Origin: Planctomycetota bacterium
GTDB lineage: Bacteria; Planctomycetota; B15-G4; SIAN01
DNA: 64,000 bases
Assembly: GCA_028289345.1 (NCBI GenBank)
Contig: JANQQL010000001.1
Location: forward strand, 62,001 to 126,000
Direction: 5' to 3'
Shown here: positions 51,985-61,414 of the stretch, piece after piece
Position numbering within the stretch: the first letter of the stretch is position 1
Layout: each line of letters begins with the position of its first letter
Program-made: the position numbers and the translations under genes
The notes under the pieces: model-generated
Database searches by the model: none
What the model saw: only the letters and a program-made list of their open reading frames with translations
What the model was told of the DNA's origin: nothing

Positions 51985-52803
51985 TCACCAGGCGGGAACC
52001 AGGCCCAAGTGGCGAGCTCCCATGCCAAGCTGTTCCGACTCACGAATGCACTCTTGAACGTAGCGCAGTCCCCCACGGAGCGCCGACTCAGGAGTGTCCC
52101 CCCGGATCAAACGAACCAAGATCGAGGCACTCAACGCGCATCCCGTTCCGTGAAACCGACCGGAGCGAAGGCGAACGGATCGCACCTCTCCTGATCCCCA
52201 CTCTCCACGCCAACGGTCCACCACTTCCTCTGCGGTGGGCGAATGGCCACCTTTCAACAGCACGTTCTTTGCCCCGAGTTCTCGCAGGCGGTCCATGGAC
52301 TGATCCGGGTGCTCGTTCACCTCCTTCTCGGACACCCCAACCATCGCCGCCAATTCCGGGCAATTCGGGGTCACCAGGTCGAAGCAGGAAACCCGACGGG
52401 TCAATTGCGCGAAGCTGGCCGAGTCGTGAACTTGCGAACCCACCGAAGGACCTCGCACCGGATCGAGAATCCGCCAAGGGATCTCGAGGAAGGCGGGTTC
52501 TTCGCAAAGGGGACCAATCCATGCGGGCGGCAGAAGACCGACCTTCACACCACCGATCCGGAGATCCGAAGTCAGGTCGTGGAACCGCCCCATCCCTCGG
52601 TTGGCTTCCACCACCGAGAACCCCTTCATTCCTCGCGTCGATTGATCGGTCAAGCAGGTGATGATCGAGGCACCGTGCATGCGGTGCATGGCGAAGACTT
52701 TGAGATCCAACTCGATCCCGGCACCTCCGGTGGGATCGGACCCGGCCACGGTGAGCGGCACCGGGTCCCTGGTTTCGACCCCCAAGTTCTTTTCCCGGGT
52801 CAA
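51985..52803 (-). CDS. thiD: Hydroxymethylpyrimidine (phosphate) kinase
   Basis: ThiD phosphorylates HMP and HMP-P in thiamine synthesis. The 272-residue protein belongs to the ribokinase family: AGSDPTGGAGIELDLK near residue 20, TPNCPELAAMVG in the middle, VLLKGGHSP, and FHGTGCALSASI with the catalytic Asp replaced by Gly-Thr-Gly-Cys context usual for ThiD. The TTG start at 52803 is chosen because TTGA overlaps the stop of the upstream TIM-barrel gene, giving translational coupling. No thiamine riboswitch was recognised upstream of the pair. Confidence 0.88.
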   Translation of the reverse strand: MTREKNLGVETRDPVPLTVAGSDPTGGAGIELDLKVFAMHRMHGASIITCLTDQSTRGMKGFSVVEANRGMGRFHDLTSDLRIGGVKVGLLPPAWIGPLCEEPAFLEIPWRILDPVRGPSVGSQVHDSASFAQLTRRVSCFDLVTPNCPELAAMVGVSEKEVNEHPDQSMDRLRELGAKNVLLKGGHSPTAEEVVDRWRGEWGSGEVRSVRLRSGRFHGTGCALSASILVRLIRGDTPESALRGGLRYVQECIRESEQLGMGARHLGLVPAW

Positions 52804-53672
52804 TAACCCAACCCGCGCAGGAACTGGACCGCGGTGTCCAAGGGAGCCCAGTCCGTCATCGGATCGGCACGCACCACCGGAATCGCCTCGGAACCGAGTC
52901 CTTCTCGGAGAACTCGAAAATCCACCTCTCCGCAACCTGCGGGCAGCCCGGCCATCCGGTCGATGCAGTCGGTCAGGTCAACCCCCACGCAAACGGATCC
53001 AAACTGGTCCAGCCAGGTCTCCTCCTTCCAGAGCCCAGCAGCTTGCAAGGCTCGGGCGCGACCCGGGTCGTGCCAGTAAGCCACCCGACGCGGCCCCAAG
53101 TCTTCCAGCAGGTGCTCCAGCATGGAAGGAGTCGGCAAATCGGGAGCCGCCCGTGGCGGCAACACCGCGAGCCGGATCCCGGGAGTGATCCGAGTCACGT
53201 CGTGCAGGGTCCGGCAGATCTGGTCCAAGACTCGGTCCTGGAGCTTCTCGGCGGTGCGCAGGAACGCGACCGGATCCGACTCAGGATCAACGGACTCGGA
53301 ATCTTCCGATCCCCGAAAATCGGGCATCTTCGGAAGTGGTCCCCATTCGATGATCACCCACTCCGCCTCCAGGCCCTTGGCCGATTGCGAAGAGGCGGCC
53401 ACCAGCTGTGCGGCCCGTTGACGGACACCGCCATCGGCCGCCGTCAGAGGAGAGTGGGCCGACTCCGGATCTCCCACCGGCGCGAACACATTGCGCACCG
53501 CCGGATAGCGAATCGCGGGCAGAGCCTCCCGCAGGGCCCCTTCCGACGGAGGCTGCAAGCTGCGGCCTGGGACCAGTCGCGAAATCCCCCCCCGCTGGCA
53601 AAAACTTCCCAACTCGGACAACGCCTGAGGCGAGGCTTCCAGGCCATCCACCGCCAACGCGAGCATCTGCAC
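52800..53672 (-). CDS. TIM-barrel protein, sugar-phosphate isomerase/AP-endonuclease-2-like
   Basis: The 290-residue protein is a probable TIM barrel of the xylose isomerase-like class. The C-terminal half has VGVDLTDCIDRMAGLPAGCG and GEVDFRVLREGLG, similar to the GEGxIDF turn of sugar epimerases. A Pro/Gly-rich N-terminal part departs from the family. Metal ligands cannot be placed with confidence. The stop overlaps thiD as TTGA, so a link with thiamine or a shared transcript is possible. It starts at ATG 53672; a Ser/Thr-rich leader is absent, so it is cytoplasmic. Confidence 0.6.
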   Translation of the reverse strand: MQMLALAVDGLEASPQALSELGSFCQRGGISRLVPGRSLQPPSEGALREALPAIRYPAVRNVFAPVGDPESAHSPLTAADGGVRQRAAQLVAASSQSAKGLEAEWVIIEWGPLPKMPDFRGSEDSESVDPESDPVAFLRTAEKLQDRVLDQICRTLHDVTRITPGIRLAVLPPRAAPDLPTPSMLEHLLEDLGPRRVAYWHDPGRARALQAAGLWKEETWLDQFGSVCVGVDLTDCIDRMAGLPAGCGEVDFRVLREGLGSEAIPVVRADPMTDWAPLDTAVQFLRGLGY

Positions 53673-53978
53673 CGAGCGGGCCCTCCCCTGAAGGAATCGC
53701 GCCTCCGAAATCTTGGAAGCCTTTTTTCTGACAGTTTTCTAACAGGAATCCGACGCCCCCGGTAGAAGCCTCTGCCGACCCCGCGACGCCCAGGATCCTG
53801 GCCCCATCAGGTCCCCGGACCGTGCCTCGTGGGTGAGGCTCACGGTGCGCGAGACCGACGCGACGATCCGCGCCGTTTCGGACGGGCCCGTGCTTGCGAA
53901 TTTCATAACGGTCAGTTTTCAAAACCGGCAGGGAGCAGTCTCGACCCCGCTCCGCTGTCGAACGGGAGGTTTCGTTCC
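53673..53978. other. Divergent spacer of 306 bp
   Basis: It separates the TIM-barrel/thiD pair (minus) from the PDZ gene (plus). It contains T- and A-rich patches at 53719-53726 and near 53908-53925, which could be promoter elements. No pair of hexamers at 16-18 bp is convincing. The PDZ ribosome site GGGAGG lies at its right end. I see no RNA or repeat. Confidence 0.4.
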
Positions 53979-55928
53979 ATGAGTGTTCGTTCCAGAAACG
54001 GTGGACGAATGATGGGTGCCGCGCTCGCGGCAGCCGTGGCCGTGGCCGGTCAGGCCGTGGCGCAGGATGCCTGCGGCGTCCGGTCGGAAGCATGCGGGTC
54101 TGGATCCGCAGTTCCGGCCGCATTGATCGCGGATGACGGACGTCCATTCCTCGGAGTGCATCTCGAGGACTCGAGTTCGTCCGGGTTCGGCGTGGAGATC
54201 ACGGAAGTCGTGGGTCGCAGTGCCGCCGAACGCGCGGGCCTGGAATCCGGCGACGTCATTGTCTCCCTCGATGGCCAGACCATCGACAATGTGGATGACT
54301 TGGTGAACGCGTTGTCGGACAAGTCCGTCGGTCAGAAGGTCCGCATCTCGTTCCTGCGAGACGGGGATCGACACCGGACTTCCGCCAAGCTCGGTGGTCG
54401 CGACGACGACTCCTCCCAAGTGGAGGTCATCGAAGAGCAACCCGAGGAGCGTCGGGAGTTGCGTCAGCGCAACCGCAACACCGATGGCCAGGGGTGGCTC
54501 GGCGTTTCGATTGCGGACGCCAACGGCGGCGTCGAAGTCTCTCAGGTCGTGGATCGCTCGCCCGCTGGCGAAGCCGGAATCCAGTCCGCCGATCTGATCA
54601 CTCGCATCGGCAAAGAAGACATCGACGGCGTTGACGACTTGATTCAAACCGTCAGCTCCATGGCTCCCGGGACCGAGACCTCGGTCACCTTCCAGCGCAG
54701 TGGGGCAACTCACAAGACCCGCGTGATCCTTGGTGACCGTCAAGACTTCCTGCGCAGCCAGGGTCAAGGCGGTGGCACTTCCGGAGGCGCCGACGCGGAA
54801 CGAATTCACGAAGAGATGCGTGAGCGTGCCGAGCAGACCCGTCGCGAAGCCGAGCAACGCGCTCAGCGTCAACGCCGCGATTCTCGCAACGAGTCCGGTG
54901 CCGCGGCGGAGCGCATCGAAGCGCTGGAGCGCGCCCTGAAAGATCTGAAGCGCGACAACGAACGCCTGCGCGAGACCAACGAGAAACTTCGTCGCTCCAT
55001 CGACGGCCATCGCAAAGCCTTGGAAGAGGTCAAGCGAGCGCTGAAGGGCGTGGGAAGCGACGATCGCACCAGCGCCACCCAGAACAAGGTTCGATTCATT
55101 CCGTCCCTGGCCCGCCACCGCGACCATGACGAGGATGACGACCATGACGCTCCGCGGCTGTTCAAAGTCGTGCTGGGTGATGGAGAAGATGAACCGCTGG
55201 TTTGGAAAAGCGACAACGGCGGCAAGGTTTCGGTGCAGGGCAAAGTCATCATCAGCACCAACGGCGACACCCAGGTCATCGAGTTGGACGACCTGGACGA
55301 CGTTCACGAAGTGCTGAATCACAAGAAGAAGGGCCTGAAAGGCCTGAAGCACCTGAAAGGCCTCAAGGGCTTGCACATCGACGGGCTCGAGGGGCTGAAG
55401 GTGCTGGACGACCTCGATCTCGACCTGGACTTGGACCTGGAGCACCTCCTCCACGACATGGACATCGATGTTCGGATTCATGGCGACGACGAGGAAGACG
55501 GGCACCATGGCATCCATCGAGTGATCCGCCGCCTCCACTCCGACGACGAAGACGACCACAAATTCGAGGTCAAGGTCATTCGCGACGGAGACGTTCGAGT
55601 TCTCCGCTCGGGATGCGATGAAGACGACGATTCGGACTGCCGGGTCAAGGTGCTGATTCTGGACGGAGACGGCGAAGTCCGCAGCGTTCGTTCGTCGGCC
55701 TGCGCCCCGCAGTCCTGTCAGCCCGTGGAGTGCAAAGTCTCCTGCGACACCAATGCGAGCGCCAGCTGCAGCACCAGCAGCGCCTGCGACGTGAAGGCCG
55801 AGTCCTCGGTTCCCGTCGACTGCAAAGTCGAATGCAAAATTCGCTGCGAAGAAGCAAGCAGCTCGAGCTGTGGAAAAGCCTCTGCCAACTCGTGCCAGGT
55901 GAAGTGCAAGAGTGCCGAAGTGAACTAA
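53979..55928 (+). CDS. Secreted tandem-PDZ protein with Asp-rich region and Cys-rich tail
   Basis: ATG 53979 follows GGGAGGT by eight bases. The 649-residue product has a signal peptide (residues about 1-29), PDZ 1 at about 55-140 (FLGVHLED...ERAGLESGDVIVSLDGQ), and PDZ 2 at about 170-255 (GWLGVSIAD...EAGIQSADLITRIG). An Arg/Glu coiled coil follows at about 272-358. Then come an Asp/His-rich segment, a KGLKGLKHLKGLKGL repeat next to DLDLDLDLDL (about 450-490), and a tail with 12 Cys between residues 575 and 643. The tail uses spaced CKVxC and CKxxC units. No protease domain is present, so it is a scaffold or metal-binding protein, not an HtrA enzyme. The family of the tail is not recognised. 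Confidence 0.85.
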   Translation: MSVRSRNGGRMMGAALAAAVAVAGQAVAQDACGVRSEACGSGSAVPAALIADDGRPFLGVHLEDSSSSGFGVEITEVVGRSAAERAGLESGDVIVSLDGQTIDNVDDLVNALSDKSVGQKVRISFLRDGDRHRTSAKLGGRDDDSSQVEVIEEQPEERRELRQRNRNTDGQGWLGVSIADANGGVEVSQVVDRSPAGEAGIQSADLITRIGKEDIDGVDDLIQTVSSMAPGTETSVTFQRSGATHKTRVILGDRQDFLRSQGQGGGTSGGADAERIHEEMRERAEQTRREAEQRAQRQRRDSRNESGAAAERIEALERALKDLKRDNERLRETNEKLRRSIDGHRKALEEVKRALKGVGSDDRTSATQNKVRFIPSLARHRDHDEDDDHDAPRLFKVVLGDGEDEPLVWKSDNGGKVSVQGKVIISTNGDTQVIELDDLDDVHEVLNHKKKGLKGLKHLKGLKGLHIDGLEGLKVLDDLDLDLDLDLEHLLHDMDIDVRIHGDDEEDGHHGIHRVIRRLHSDDEDDHKFEVKVIRDGDVRVLRSGCDEDDDSDCRVKVLILDGDGEVRSVRSSACAPQSCQPVECKVSCDTNASASCSTSSACDVKAESSVPVDCKVECKIRCEEASSSSCGKASANSCQVKCKSAEVN

Positions 55929-55998
55929 GCCCCACCGGTATCGAACGAGTCATTCCGCCGCCTGGCCTCGATCGCGGGGTCAGGCGGTGTTCGTTCGA

Positions 55999-57561
55999 TC
56001 AGTCCTCGTCGCCGCCGACATATCCCAACGCCTGGAGCGCTTCGAGTTGTTCGGCGTCGACCTCGCCGTCTCCCACAATCTGGCGACTCTGTTCCGGCAG
56101 AGAATCGACGTATCTCGTGAGCCAGCGTCGGGCCTGGTCCGCCGACATCGTCGGCTCCGTCCCGGGCTTCGCGCCCGCCAGAGGCTCAGAGCCGACCAAC
56201 GTCAGGTCCGCGAACGAGTGTTTGGAGTCGACCGTGTAGACCGCCCGGCGCACGAAGGAGTGAACTCTGCCATCGAAGCGCGAGGACACGGCTTCCAGCT
56301 GACGGAGATAGGCTCGAGAGAAGTAGTTTTCCGCGAGTAGGGCTTCCCGATCGAATTGGTCCATGCGCCCGAGGTCCAGGGACCGATGAGGAAAGCCCGG
56401 CGCCGGATCGACGCCGGCCGCACTGAGGATCGTCTGATACACGTCGAGGTTCGACACCAGCCCATTTGTCACTTCGGTCCCGGCACCTCGTCGATCCGCC
56501 CAGCGAATCAGCAATGGAACCCACAACAGTTCTTCTTCGACGGACAGCTGATGGGAAAAGCGGCCGTCTTCGCCGAGGTGCTCCCCGTGGTCGGCGGTCA
56601 GCACGATCATGGTGCGCTCATCCAAACCTAGTTGTCGCAACCAAGCCAACAGCTCTCCTAGCACGTGATCCGTGTAGCACAGTTCAGCATCGTAGAACGG
56701 GACAAAGGTCTGGAAGTCGATGTCGAAGGCCTTGGCCAACAGCTTCAATTCGAGCTTGGGGATTCCCCCCTGCAAGAACTCGCGAGCGACCGCCGGGTCG
56801 CCGCCAAAGCGAAACTGAAACTCGGCGGGCGGCCGATAGGGAAAGTGCGGGTCAATGAAGTTGAAGAAGGCGAAGAAAGGCTCCTCCACCGTCCCCTCGA
56901 AAAGGCGTTGTTTGAACTCGACCAAACCCCGCCCGGCTTTTCCCGCATCCACCTCCGGCCGAGTCTTGCATTCGTCGGGAATGGTGTCGTACCAGCGGGC
57001 GAAGTCGTCGGGCTCGCGCCATGCGTCACAGAACCAATCGAACCCCTCGGCGAACACCGACTCGGCGTGAATCCAAGAGTTTCCGGAAACGGCGAGGGTC
57101 GCGTAGCCGGCTGCCTGCAAGCGTCGGGGAAGCAGCCGCTGGGGCTCGGAAAAGCCGAGAGGAGTCCGCATCATTTCACGAATCTTGCGGTCCGCCGGCT
57201 CGCTGTACGCAGCCCAAGTCGCGCCATGCTCTCCCGGGTACAGTCCCGTGAACATGGACAGATGGGACGGCAGGGTCCACGGAGCCACCGAGTGCGCATG
57301 ACGATAAAGCACCGACTCGGCGGCGAGCCCATCCATGAACGGTGTCGTGGGTTGCGCGGCCCCGTAGGCAGACAGTCGGTCCGCACGGGTCGTATCCAGG
57401 ACCACGAAAAGGATGTTGGGAGGAGTGGTTTCGGCCTGCCCCCCCGAGGCTGCGCTTCGATCGATGTCGCCTCCGCAGGCACTGGCCACCGCCAGCAAGG
57501 TCCACCACCACTCGCGAGCAATGAAACGAACCCTACCGCTCCCCCTCCACGCGGGAATCAT
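55999..57561 (-). CDS. Third sulfatase-like lipoprotein
   Basis: The 520-residue protein has a lipoprotein-like signal (TLLAVASAC, Cys29) and an alkaline-phosphatase-superfamily domain: LDTTRADRLSAYG (Asp56), Thr96 in WTLPSHLSMFTG, and TADHGEHLGEDG. As in the two other copies, the formylglycine position is Thr and the Arg is His. Unlike those, it has no TPR tail. The C-terminal 70 residues are Glu/Asp-rich. Its ATG overlaps the kinase stop as ATGA, making it the third gene of a sigma factor-kinase-hydrolase operon. The substrate is unknown. Confidence 0.83.
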   Translation of the reverse strand: MIPAWRGSGRVRFIAREWWWTLLAVASACGGDIDRSAASGGQAETTPPNILFVVLDTTRADRLSAYGAAQPTTPFMDGLAAESVLYRHAHSVAPWTLPSHLSMFTGLYPGEHGATWAAYSEPADRKIREMMRTPLGFSEPQRLLPRRLQAAGYATLAVSGNSWIHAESVFAEGFDWFCDAWREPDDFARWYDTIPDECKTRPEVDAGKAGRGLVEFKQRLFEGTVEEPFFAFFNFIDPHFPYRPPAEFQFRFGGDPAVAREFLQGGIPKLELKLLAKAFDIDFQTFVPFYDAELCYTDHVLGELLAWLRQLGLDERTMIVLTADHGEHLGEDGRFSHQLSVEEELLWVPLLIRWADRRGAGTEVTNGLVSNLDVYQTILSAAGVDPAPGFPHRSLDLGRMDQFDREALLAENYFSRAYLRQLEAVSSRFDGRVHSFVRRAVYTVDSKHSFADLTLVGSEPLAGAKPGTEPTMSADQARRWLTRYVDSLPEQSRQIVGDGEVDAEQLEALQALGYVGGDED

Positions 57562-60500
57562 TCGGTATTCTCACCTTCATAAAGTCGCAGGCGTTGTTCC
57601 ATACTCTCTCGGAGCACCGAGTCTTCCACCGGCATCAGAGCAAGAGCGCGTCGTTGGGTGCGAACCGCTTGAGAGATACTGCCTGACTGGTAGTACGCAT
57701 TGGCCAACGTGGCGAGAATCCTCGGCTGAGTGTCGCCGGTGAGCTGGACCGCTCGTCGCGCATAGTCCAACGCCGTCTCCGGATCACGCAACCTCTCCGG
57801 CTCGGCGAGTAGCAGCAACGAGGCATACAAGTACAGGTCTTGAGCGCTGGCCTGGCTCGCCTCCGCCATCTCTTCGCGCAGGTCGAGGGCCTCCACGCAG
57901 AACTCCGCCGCTTCTTCCTCGCGGCCCTGATCCGCCATCATCAAACCCAACAGTTCCAAGCCACTCGCGACATGGTCCTGATAGACCCAGCGTTCCGGTT
58001 CCTGCTCGTGAAGCTGGCGGGCCGCGTCCAAAGCCATCAGGTGAAGCTCTTCGGCGATCTCCAAGTCGCCCAGCTGCTCGTGGGACATGGCCAGCAGACC
58101 CCGTGCGATGAGCAGATGCTGAATACGCCTGGCGTTGTTCGGGTCCATCTCCAGCAGCCGCTCGTTGATGGCGAGCTTCTCCTCGAGAATTTCGCAGGAC
58201 TCGTCGGCGCGCTTGAGAATCCGGGCCACCTCTCCCAACCGCTCTAGCTGGGCGGAAAGTAGCTCCAGGTATTCCGTGTGTTGTGGCTGGGCTTCGAGAA
58301 GGCCCCGCGTGAGTTCCGCGCCTTCCTGATACCAATCTTCCGCCGCTTGGTACTGCGCGCGAAGTTCGAACACCCGGCCCAGGTCCGAACATGTCCATGA
58401 CTTTGCCAGTTCGTACAACCCGACCCCGGGGTGGGCTTCGATCAAGCGCAAGTCCAACTCCAGTTTGGAGCGGTAGTAGTCCTCGGCCAGATCCAAGTCG
58501 CCGCGTTGCCGGGCAATGTCGCCCAGCCGATCGTAAGCAAGCTCCATCGCCTCCTGGTAGACGGGATGGTTGGCGTCGGAGCGATACAGGGTTTCGTCAG
58601 CAGCCAGCTTCTTCAGATAGAACGACTCGGCGAGATCCAGATCGCCTCGATGATAGTGCACGTCTCCGGTCTTTTCGTAACCGGAACTCACCCCGAGCAA
58701 GTAGTCGGGATTCATGGGAGATTCCTCGAGCAGCCACTCGTAGGCCTCCGCTTGCTTGCTGGCAAACTCCAGCGCTTCTTCCCCCGAGTGACGGGAGTTC
58801 GCCGCATACGCCATTTGCCCGTAGAGATGTCCCAGAAGCCGACGGAAATTGACGTTGTACGGCTCCTTCTCCACCAGTCGTTCGAGGATCTCCTGACTGC
58901 GAGCATACTCCTTGCGCATGTCCTCGAGCCGTCCCTCCCGTCGAGCCAACTCGGCCAGTCCCCGGTGCATCTCGGCCTGCTGTTCCGATTGCAGGAACCC
59001 CGCGCGCTCCGCTTCCGGGAGCTCTGCGATGACGCGTTCCGCTTCTTCTTGAGACCAGCGAGCCAGCTCCAGATCGCTTTGCAGGAACGCCAGCTCGCGA
59101 CGCGCCAAGTGAATGTCCGCCAACAGGATCAAGGTGCGATCGTCCGCAAGTCCCGAGTTCTCGCTGAGTTCGACGGCTTCTTCGAAACAAAACTCTGCTT
59201 GGTCGAGAGCACCGAGTTCCTGGTACGTACGCCCGAACAGCAGGTAGCTGCGGGCCATGCGCACGGCTTGGATTGGGTCTGCAGGCTGCTCTTCATTCAA
59301 AGATCGGTAGTGACGAGTCGCAGCGTCGATCAGCTCCCCCTGCAAGCGCGCATTGCCCACGACTCGCGGGAGCTCTTCGCACAGTCCATTGACCAAGAGT
59401 TCAGCGCCTTCCTGGGCAATCTGCAGACGGCGCTCGGCATCCGCGGCATGATCCCGAGCCTTCAGAAACAACCAGGTGCTGACCACGGTCCCGACGGACA
59501 GGGCAAACAACAGTACTCCGGTGGTGGCGACCAGGGTTGGGTTGCGGCGAGTGAACGCCCGCAGCTGGTACACCACGCTGGGTGGCCGTGCCAGGATTGG
59601 CTCTCGCCGCAAGTATCGCCAAAGGTCTTCCCGGAACAACTCGGCCGAGGAGTAGCGGCGTTCGGGCTGCTTTTCCAACGCATGCAGCACGATCGTTGAC
59701 AAGTCTTCATTCAGGGAAGAATCGAAGCTTCGGAGCCGCCGGGGCACCTCGTCGCGAATTCGCCGGACGGCCTCCGTCAAAGAACAGTTGTTCAATTCGT
59801 AAGGCAAGTGATCGGTCAGGAGCTCATAGAGAACGACCCCCAACGAATAGACGTCGGAGCGCGCATCGATGCTGGTCGGCCTTCCCTCGACTTGCTCGGG
59901 ACTCATATAGGGCAGCGTGCCAAGCAGCTGACCGCTGCGGGTACGCTCCGCGGTTTCCTGATTGCTCGCTTCCGTGAGCTTGGCGATCCCGAAGTCCAAG
60001 ACTCGGGGAGAGCCGTCCCCGTCCACCAAGAGGTTCGCCGGCTTAAGATCCCGATGGACCACTCCCCGGGAATGGGCATGCTCGACCGCTTCGCAGATCT
60101 GCATGACCAACCGGACCCGTTCGGTCACGCCCAGCTGGTGACGGGCGGCGTAGTCACGAATCGGCGTGCCATCGATGTACTCCATCACGAAATACGGCGT
60201 GTCCCCCATCTCGGCGGCACGACCGGCATCGTAGATCTGAGCGATGCCGCGATGGTTGAGCTGGGCCAGGGCGTGAATCTCGCCTTCGAACCGGCGCAAC
60301 GAGTCGGTGGTCATGGCCCCCGGGGGAAGGAGCTTCAGAGCCACCGTTCGATGGGGGTGTTCCTGGGTGGCTTCGTAGACCACCCCCATGCCCCCCCGCC
60401 CCAATTCCCGGCGAACCTGGTACTCGCCGATCTGCTCGGGCATCCGGGTCGGAGCCATGGCAACCTGGTACTGCAACGCTTCGAAGGCCGAGTCATCGCC

Positions 60501-60650
60501 GGTGGAGACCTCGAGCAAGCTGAGCACCTCTGCCAGCAACTCCGGTTGGCCCTGACAGGCCTTCTCGACAAACGCCCGGCGCTCTGACTCCGGCAGCTCG
60601 CTGGCCTGCTGGAACAGCTCCTTGCCTTTTCGGTGCAGCTCCCGATTCAC
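57558..60650 (-). CDS. Ser/Thr protein kinase with membrane helix and periplasmic TPR-like domain
   Basis: The GTG start at 60650 overlaps the sigma factor stop (GTGA). Of 1030 residues, about 1-60 form a helical N-terminus and about 76-350 the kinase: GRGGMGVVYEA (84-94), Lys106 in VALKLL, HRDLKPAN with Asp201, DFGIAK with Asp219, and the PYMSPEQ activation-loop end. One transmembrane helix follows (about 371-396). The remaining about 630 residues are TPR-like helical repeats (for example LGDVxxxxGDLDLAESFYL) that probably lie outside the inner membrane. This STPK-TPR form is common in Planctomycetes and Acidobacteria. It likely phosphorylates or senses in concert with the sigma factor. Confidence 0.93.
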   Translation of the reverse strand: MNRELHRKGKELFQQASELPESERRAFVEKACQGQPELLAEVLSLLEVSTGDDSAFEALQYQVAMAPTRMPEQIGEYQVRRELGRGGMGVVYEATQEHPHRTVALKLLPPGAMTTDSLRRFEGEIHALAQLNHRGIAQIYDAGRAAEMGDTPYFVMEYIDGTPIRDYAARHQLGVTERVRLVMQICEAVEHAHSRGVVHRDLKPANLLVDGDGSPRVLDFGIAKLTEASNQETAERTRSGQLLGTLPYMSPEQVEGRPTSIDARSDVYSLGVVLYELLTDHLPYELNNCSLTEAVRRIRDEVPRRLRSFDSSLNEDLSTIVLHALEKQPERRYSSAELFREDLWRYLRREPILARPPSVVYQLRAFTRRNPTLVATTGVLLFALSVGTVVSTWLFLKARDHAADAERRLQIAQEGAELLVNGLCEELPRVVGNARLQGELIDAATRHYRSLNEEQPADPIQAVRMARSYLLFGRTYQELGALDQAEFCFEEAVELSENSGLADDRTLILLADIHLARRELAFLQSDLELARWSQEEAERVIAELPEAERAGFLQSEQQAEMHRGLAELARREGRLEDMRKEYARSQEILERLVEKEPYNVNFRRLLGHLYGQMAYAANSRHSGEEALEFASKQAEAYEWLLEESPMNPDYLLGVSSGYEKTGDVHYHRGDLDLAESFYLKKLAADETLYRSDANHPVYQEAMELAYDRLGDIARQRGDLDLAEDYYRSKLELDLRLIEAHPGVGLYELAKSWTCSDLGRVFELRAQYQAAEDWYQEGAELTRGLLEAQPQHTEYLELLSAQLERLGEVARILKRADESCEILEEKLAINERLLEMDPNNARRIQHLLIARGLLAMSHEQLGDLEIAEELHLMALDAARQLHEQEPERWVYQDHVASGLELLGLMMADQGREEEAAEFCVEALDLREEMAEASQASAQDLYLYASLLLLAEPERLRDPETALDYARRAVQLTGDTQPRILATLANAYYQSGSISQAVRTQRRALALMPVEDSVLRESMEQRLRLYEGENTE

Positions 60651-61207
60651 GGGGCCAGCTCGCGGCCCAACCACGCCTTGGCGTGGCGCCACTCGGCTTC
60701 CACGGTGGACAGGGAAACCTCCAGCGTGGTGGCGATCTCGGGCATGGTCAATCCCGCGAAAAAGCGCAGGCGCACCACCTGGGACTGGCGTTCGTCCAGG
60801 TCTTCCAGCTTTTGCAAGGCGTCCTGGAGAGCGAAGAAATCGAGCCCGGGACCGTCCATCTCCAAGTCGGAGGTCATCAGAGTGATCCGACCTCGGTCAC
60901 CGCCCCGCTTGTCCGCGCCGCGGCGTCGCGAGTCGTCCACCAGGACCTGGTGCATGGCTCGCGCGGCAAGGGCTTTGAAATGAGTTCGGGAGCGAAGGTC
61001 GGAGTCCTTCCCCATCAGGCGAAGGTAGGCCTCGTGAACCAGGGCCGTGGGCTGCAGCGTGCGCTCTTTGCTCGGTCGCAGATAGCGTCCCGCGAGCCCT
61101 CGGAGCTCCTCGTACACCGGCAGGAACAGCTCCTCCAGAGCGCCGGAGTCCCCGGACTTCAGGCGCTCAATGGCCCGCACGGTGCTTGCGGTGAGGGGTG
61201 AACTCAT
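60647..61207 (-). CDS. ECF-type sigma factor (Planctomycetes/Acidobacteria STPK-linked subfamily)
   Basis: The 186-residue protein has region 2 near residues 20-80 with LFLPVYEELRGLAGRYLR and the subfamily hallmark TLQPTALVHEAYLRL. Region 4 lies at about 125-180 (LDERQSQVVRLRFFAGLTMPEIATTLEVSLSTVE), including the helix-turn-helix. This is the TIGR02999-type ECF-like group. It is usually controlled by a neighbouring kinase rather than by an anti-sigma factor, which agrees with the coupled kinase gene. ATG 61207 follows GGGG closely. It is divergent from the beta-helix lipoprotein gene. Confidence 0.93.
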   Translation of the reverse strand: MSSPLTASTVRAIERLKSGDSGALEELFLPVYEELRGLAGRYLRPSKERTLQPTALVHEAYLRLMGKDSDLRSRTHFKALAARAMHQVLVDDSRRRGADKRGGDRGRITLMTSDLEMDGPGLDFFALQDALQKLEDLDERQSQVVRLRFFAGLTMPEIATTLEVSLSTVEAEWRHAKAWLGRELAP

Positions 61208-61242
61208 CGGCCCCAGTATCGGAAAAAACTGCTCGACTCGGA

Positions 61243-61259
61243 TCGGGAACGTCTCCCGA
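61243..61259. promoter_or_regulatory. Dyad TCGGGA-N5-TCCCGA in the divergent promoter region
   Basis: A perfect 6-5-6 inverted repeat lies in the 207-bp space between the sigma factor gene and the beta-helix lipoprotein gene. It could bind a dimeric regulator of either gene. With GC-rich arms it could also be chance. No -35/-10 pair was recognised near it. Confidence 0.3.
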
Positions 61260-61414
61260 CACTTCGACGCTTCTTGAATAGCCGCACTCCCCTCCCCGAG
61301 AAAACCGGATTTTCTGCCAAGGGTTCTCCCCCCTGCACTGCGTGTCGCCCCTGACGGCGAGGGCTGGCCAACAGCGCATCCCTGGCCGCAGTTCTGATCG
61401 AAAGGGGTGTTCTC

